Source: Candidatus Zhuqueibacterota bacterium (lineage in GTDB: Bacteria; Zhuqueibacterota; QNDG01; JABMRT01). Taken from it: a stretch of 36,871 nt of DNA. Within the stretch, counting starts at the first letter, position 1, and each line of letters opens with the position of its first letter. The notes beneath the pieces are model-generated. The model searched no databases. It had not been told where the DNA came from and was given only the letters and a program-made list of their open reading frames with translations. Below, piece by piece: positions 33,522-36,871 of the stretch. A program made the translations under genes and the position numbers. The stretch is from the NCBI GenBank assembly GCA_013202295.1, contig JABMRT010000008.1, positions 1 through 36,871 of the forward strand, read 5' to 3'.

Positions 33522-34859
33522 ATGAACGAAGAATTGAATCGAAGAAGCTTTATCCAAAAAAGTACGGCTGCCAGTTTAGCACTGGCTGTTGCACCAAACA
33601 TCGTTTTTGGTAATAAAGATGACCGTAAAGTGCGGCTCGGATTTATCGGTGTGGGGCTTCAAGGGACTGGTCTTCTCAAAATGTGTTTATCAATGGATGA
33701 TGTTGAAGTGAATGCAATTTGTGATATCGATAAAGCAGCAGCAGCCCGAGCCCAAAAACTGGTTGAAAAATCCGGACGAAAAAAACCGGCGCTTTACACG
33801 AAAGACGAAGAAGACTATAACAATTTGGTAGAGAGGGATGATTTGGATGGCGTTATAATAGCGACTCCCTGGGTGTGGCATACACCGATGGCCATTGCAA
33901 CAATGAAAGCCCAAAAATACTGCGCACCCGAAGTATGGGGCGCTTCGTCAATTGATGAAATTTGGCAGCTTGTTAAAACATCCGAAGAGACCGGCATGCC
34001 GTGTATGATGCTGGAAAATCATAATTATGATCGTGATAGTATGGCAATCCTGAACATGGTGCGAAAAGGATTGTTTGGTGAACTCATCCACTGCCAATGC
34101 GGTTATCAACATGATCTTCGGGACGTGAAATTCCGGCCCGGAGCAGAGTTTGGAGCCAAAGGTGAAAACGAAGCACGCTGGAGAACAGACCATTCTGTGA
34201 AACGTAATGGTGATCTTTATCCCACGCATGGTATCGGGCCGATCGCCAACTGCCTAGATATTGACCGGGGGAACCGATTTGTCACTCTGACTGCCACAGC
34301 AACAAAAGCACGGGGTCTGCATAATTATATTGTTGAAAAAGGCGGGCAAGATCATCCCAATGCCAAGGTTCAATTTGCTTTGGGTGATATAGTGACTACT
34401 GTGATTAAATGTGCCAATGGTGAAACTGTAATCATTAACCATGATACCAACCTGCCGCGTCCCTATTCAAATATGTATCGAGTTCAAGGTACCAAAGGAC
34501 TGTGGATGGAAGACAATATGTCTATTTATTTGGAGGGGACAAGCCCTGAACATTCATGGGAAGATTTTGAACCCTATATGAAAAAATATGAACATCCTTT
34601 GTGGAAAAATTTTATGAATGACGGTGTAAGAGGCGGACATGGCGGTGCTGGTTTTCTTAAAACACGTGCGTTTGTAGAAAGTGTAAAACGACAAATTCCG
34701 ACCCCTATTGATGTATATGACACAGCCTCGTGGGCTGTTATAACGCCTTTAACAGAAATGTCCATAGCACAGGGAAGCGAACCTATTGAATTTCCAGATT
34801 TTACAATGGGTAATTGGATGAGAAGAAAACCAATTTTCGGATTACATGGTGAATTTTAA
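33522..34859 (+). CDS. GH109-like NAD-dependent alpha-N-acetylgalactosaminidase
   Basis: A 445-residue Gfo/Idh/MocA-fold protein, about the length of characterised GH109 enzymes. It starts with a twin-arginine signal (NRRSFIQKST) and has a Rossmann domain (VRLGFIGVGLQGTG), then TPWVWHTPMAIATMKA. GH109 blocks are clear: YDRDSMAILNMVRKGLFGEL, ARWRTDHSVKRNGDLYPTHG (with Tyr233 and His236), KARGLHNYIVEKGGQ, HPNAKVQF and the GGHGG loop. GH109 removes alpha-linked N-acetylgalactosamine by an NAD-bound oxidation-elimination route. Tat export would carry the enzyme folded with its cofactor. Two usual loop residues after GGHGG are changed (Ala-Gly instead of Met-Asp). It has a strong AAGGAGG site and supports N-acetylgalactosamine as a substrate of the locus. 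Confidence 0.85.
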   Translation: MNEELNRRSFIQKSTAASLALAVAPNIVFGNKDDRKVRLGFIGVGLQGTGLLKMCLSMDDVEVNAICDIDKAAAARAQKLVEKSGRKKPALYTKDEEDYNNLVERDDLDGVIIATPWVWHTPMAIATMKAQKYCAPEVWGASSIDEIWQLVKTSEETGMPCMMLENHNYDRDSMAILNMVRKGLFGELIHCQCGYQHDLRDVKFRPGAEFGAKGENEARWRTDHSVKRNGDLYPTHGIGPIANCLDIDRGNRFVTLTATATKARGLHNYIVEKGGQDHPNAKVQFALGDIVTTVIKCANGETVIINHDTNLPRPYSNMYRVQGTKGLWMEDNMSIYLEGTSPEHSWEDFEPYMKKYEHPLWKNFMNDGVRGGHGGAGFLKTRAFVESVKRQIPTPIDVYDTASWAVITPLTEMSIAQGSEPIEFPDFTMGNWMRRKPIFGLHGEF

Positions 34860-34919
34860 TTGTTGTTGATAAGGTTACAATAAAATAGAAACCTTATCAT
34901 AAGTAAATGATTTCAATAA

Positions 34920-34958
34920 TTAGGGAATGAGGTTTTAACCCAAAACCTCATTCCCTAA
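34920..34958. terminator. Perfect 17-bp hairpin between the GH109-like and TIM-barrel genes
   Basis: TTAGGGAATGAGGTTTT pairs fully with AAAACCTCATTCCCTAA around a five-base loop. It lies 60 bases after the GH109 stop and 24 bases before the next start. No T-run follows on the plus strand. It may be a terminator or attenuator that separates the last gene from the hydrolase run. Confidence 0.6.
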
Positions 34959-34981
34959 AAGAATATGGAGATGATTCATTT

Positions 34982-36535
34982 ATGAAGCGAAGGATTTTTT
35001 TTAAAGTTGGTAGCGCTGCTGCAATTGGTGCCGGACTGACAGTTCAAAAAGGCCGTGCTTTTGTTCCATCTCATAATTGGGAGAAATATAACTTTGGCTC
35101 CGGTCCAGAAGTTAAAGACCGATTGTATCAGGGGCCATTTCCACAATATGCACCTGAAGAAGTTTTGCCGGGCAGTGAAGTGGTGATGGCAACAACACCT
35201 TCAAAAAATATTGTTCCCAATTATGGGATGGGGCTGGTTGCTTATGTTTCCGGCGATATTGGTCCGCCAAATATCAAAGGCGAGTCTTTAGAAAAGTCAA
35301 TTGAAGATCTGGTCAAACTTCCCTTTGTTCAAAAGATTTATATGCGTCCTGACTGGCGTCAAGTGCAGAAGAAACCGGGCCGATTGGATTTTTCTGATTA
35401 CTGGAAAATCGCATTTGATCTGGCAAAACAATATGGTAAACAGGTTGCATTTAGGGTCATGCTTGAAAATCCTGATGTCCCTTATCCGGGCATGCCTGGA
35501 TTTTTGATGGATAAAGTCCCATATGTCAAATTAAAAGGGGAATGGAAAGGCGATCCATCAGTGGCTCGTTATCAGAAAGTTCATAAAATGCCCCGATATG
35601 ATCATCCTGAGTATCAGGCGGCTTTTCGGGATTTGAATGCCATGCTGGCCGATGAATTCAATGGAAATCCTATGGTTGAATATATGGATACTTTTATGTA
35701 TGGATTTTGGGGCGAAGGGCATTCATGGCCCTTTGACGGTAATCCATTCCCGGATGATATAATCGCAGAGAAGACCTGGAAAAAGATGATGGAAGTTCAG
35801 CTTGAGTATTGGACGAAAACACCCCTGGTCACCAACACACAACCGGATTTCAGCAATGTTGGAAATTCAGAAATGCTGGACCGTTCAATTCGTACCAATA
35901 ATTGGCTGAGAACTGATACTATTTTTATTGAAAATGAGCAGATCGAAGCTTTGGCAAATCGACCGCCATGGATCGCCGCCATTAGTGAGGTGGGTATCAC
36001 ACCAGGAAATTCACACCGCCTTAAAGAGGTCGAGGGAATTACCCGAAATGAGAGCATTATTTATCATGTGATGGATATTGGCGCCAATTACTGGTCCGTG
36101 TGGAACTGGCATCATATTTCAGCAAAAAACATCATGAGCTATTATGAAAAATATCCTGATGCGATTGATGAAATTGCGCGGAGAATTGGTTATCGTGTTC
36201 GCCCCTCATGGATCTGGAGTTTTGAAAAGGATGGGCATCCAGGTCTTGTATTCGGTATGACGAATGATGGTATTGCAGGTGTACCTGGTGTGCTTCGGTT
36301 GACGGTTTTCAGTGATGATGGTAAGGTTCATGAAACCGGCTGTCTTGATCCCGGATACCCCTTACCACAAGGTGTTCGACAGGCCATGATCATATTACCT
36401 AAAGGCGTCGATTGGAAGGGTTTGAAAGTAAAAGCTGAGTTGGAAGTGAAGGGCGTTACATATCCTGTGAACTGGGCCTGTCATCAAAAGACCAATGCGG
36501 ATGGCAGTTTAACACTACGCCCCAATATGGGCTAA
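34982..36535 (+). CDS. Tat-exported TIM-barrel protein, putative clan GH-A-like hydrolase
   Basis: A 517-residue protein with a twin-arginine-type signal (KRRIFFKVGSAAAIGAG). Residues about 80-400 look like a TIM barrel of the retaining glycosidase type: YGMGLVAYVSGD, KIYMRPDWRQVQKKPG, DYWKIAFDLAKQYGKQVAFR, then FWGEGHSW with Glu245 and AISEVGIT with Glu336, spaced as expected for an acid/base and nucleophile pair. Residues about 400-456 are beta, and 456-517 form a small C-terminal module (DPGYPLPQG, PKGVDWKGL, ELEVKGVTYPV). That module is also found at the end of the chimeric protein at 22745-23584. I do not recognise a named GH family, and catalysis is an inference from the two Glu. It is the last gene before a terminator. 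Confidence 0.65.
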   Translation: MKRRIFFKVGSAAAIGAGLTVQKGRAFVPSHNWEKYNFGSGPEVKDRLYQGPFPQYAPEEVLPGSEVVMATTPSKNIVPNYGMGLVAYVSGDIGPPNIKGESLEKSIEDLVKLPFVQKIYMRPDWRQVQKKPGRLDFSDYWKIAFDLAKQYGKQVAFRVMLENPDVPYPGMPGFLMDKVPYVKLKGEWKGDPSVARYQKVHKMPRYDHPEYQAAFRDLNAMLADEFNGNPMVEYMDTFMYGFWGEGHSWPFDGNPFPDDIIAEKTWKKMMEVQLEYWTKTPLVTNTQPDFSNVGNSEMLDRSIRTNNWLRTDTIFIENEQIEALANRPPWIAAISEVGITPGNSHRLKEVEGITRNESIIYHVMDIGANYWSVWNWHHISAKNIMSYYEKYPDAIDEIARRIGYRVRPSWIWSFEKDGHPGLVFGMTNDGIAGVPGVLRLTVFSDDGKVHETGCLDPGYPLPQGVRQAMIILPKGVDWKGLKVKAELEVKGVTYPVNWACHQKTNADGSLTLRPNMG

Positions 36536-36580
36536 TGGAAATTAAGTTTTGAATCAATGACATTGAATCTAGGAGTTTGA

Positions 36581-36612
36581 TGCTGCTGAAATGAGCAGCA
36601 GTATTTATTTAT
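36581..36612 (+). terminator. Rho-independent terminator after the hydrolase run
   Basis: TGCTGCT and AGCAGCA form a seven-base stem around a six-base loop, followed by a T-rich stretch (GTATTTATTTATA). It starts 46 bases after the stop of the TIM-barrel gene. Confidence 0.7.
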
Positions 36613-36740
36613 ACCATATCCAAGCCGGGAATTTTACCGCAATCATGCGCATGTTGTTGTTGAAATAAAGGTATTTTCTTAAAACTTGAAATATGATTGT
36701 GATGAAATAATATCATTCACTATTTATGATGATAGACGAT

Positions 36741-36758
36741 GCCTCCCCTTGGGGAGGC
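36741..36758. repeat. Intergenic palindrome (GCCTCCCC / GGGGAGGC)
   Basis: A perfect eight-base-arm palindrome with two central bases in a gene-free stretch. G/C-rich palindromes of this type recur between genes in many bacteria. Its function here is unknown. Confidence 0.5.
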
Positions 36759-36774
36759 GAATCCCTGTAATGTG

Positions 36775-36819
36775 CAAATCAGTCCATTTTCGTGTGCCCA
36801 TTACGTGCCCACTGATTTG
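36775..36819. other. Inverted and direct repeats resembling an attachment site
   Basis: CAAATCAGT (36775-36783) and ACTGATTTG (36811-36819) are perfect inverted repeats. Between them GTGCCCA occurs twice as a direct repeat (36794-36800 and 36805-36811). An inverted core with repeated arm sites is the layout of some tyrosine-recombinase attachment sites, but no integrase is in this part of the window, so the assignment is weak. Confidence 0.3.
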
Positions 36820-36871
36820 TATAAATAGATATAAATAGATATAAATAGATATAAATAGATATAAATAGATA
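36820..36871. repeat. Tandem 10-bp repeat at the window edge
   Basis: The unit ATAAATAGAT is repeated five times without a mismatch from 36821, and continues to the last base, so the array is cut by the window end. It is entirely A/T-rich and non-coding. A short-tandem slippage array is the simplest explanation. Confidence 0.85.

Noticed and set aside
36820-36871. The tandem array as a CRISPR
   Set aside because: Units are 10 bases, directly adjacent and identical, with no spacers. It is a simple tandem repeat.

Overview
The window is a bacterial catabolic locus built around galactose-type sugars. Codon use is AT-leaning. The exported proteins point to the FCB superphylum: a SusC-like TonB receptor with a carboxypeptidase-like N-terminal domain, a PorV-like outer-membrane protein, and C-terminal type IX secretion (FlgD-like) tails on several secreted proteins. 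It does not look like a typical member of Bacteroidota. Many genes have strong GGAGG-like ribosome binding sites, and the SusC-like receptor has no SusD partner. This would suit Calditrichota, Marinimicrobia, KSB1 or Ignavibacteriota-like bacteria. That placement is an inference.

Layout. Positions 1-1528 hold the tail of one secreted protein and a complete PQQ-type beta-propeller with a nearly identical tail. Positions 1529-2189 hold a decayed integron-integrase-like tyrosine recombinase. Positions 2190-5131 (minus strand) form an operon of agaS, a HAD phosphatase/mutase and a PfkB kinase. It diverges from a DeoR-family regulator (5521-6300) across a 389-base control region with a sigma70-like promoter and two TTTCGAAA palindromes. 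Positions 6527-12370 carry an EamA permease, a second PfkB protein with a broken catalytic motif, a GatZ/KbaZ-family protein, a lipoprotein alpha-galactosidase-like enzyme and a GNAT acetyltransferase. Positions 12537-21372 encode a cell-surface set: TonB receptor, a FlgD-tailed secreted protein, a PorV-like protein, an IPT/propeller lipoprotein and a LamG-like protein. Positions 21398-36535 hold an exported amidohydrolase, a chimeric sensor fragment, a large unrecognised toroid-type protein, a CBM9-like protein, two more clan GH-D hydrolases, a GH57-like protein, a GH109-like alpha-N-acetylgalactosaminidase and a Tat-exported TIM-barrel protein. The right edge has hairpins, an att-like arrangement and a 10-bp tandem repeat.

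Working model (inference). Surface and periplasmic enzymes release galactose or N-acetylgalactosamine from alpha-linked glycans, and the TonB/PorV surface set brings in or displays the substrate. In the cytoplasm AgaS and the GatZ-family protein feed the tagatose-6-phosphate route, probably under the DeoR protein. Neither a deacetylase (AgaA) nor a GatY/KbaY aldolase is present here, so the GatZ homologue may act as a tagatose-6-phosphate 4-epimerase.

Most notable observations: a gene made by fusing a two-component sensor propeller to the tail of a TIM-barrel protein (22745-23584); a PfkB paralogue whose GAGD catalytic motif reads GAKE; three GH36-like enzymes with progressively changed active sites and a shared Cys/His signature; and gene debris at three or more places showing repeated rearrangement.
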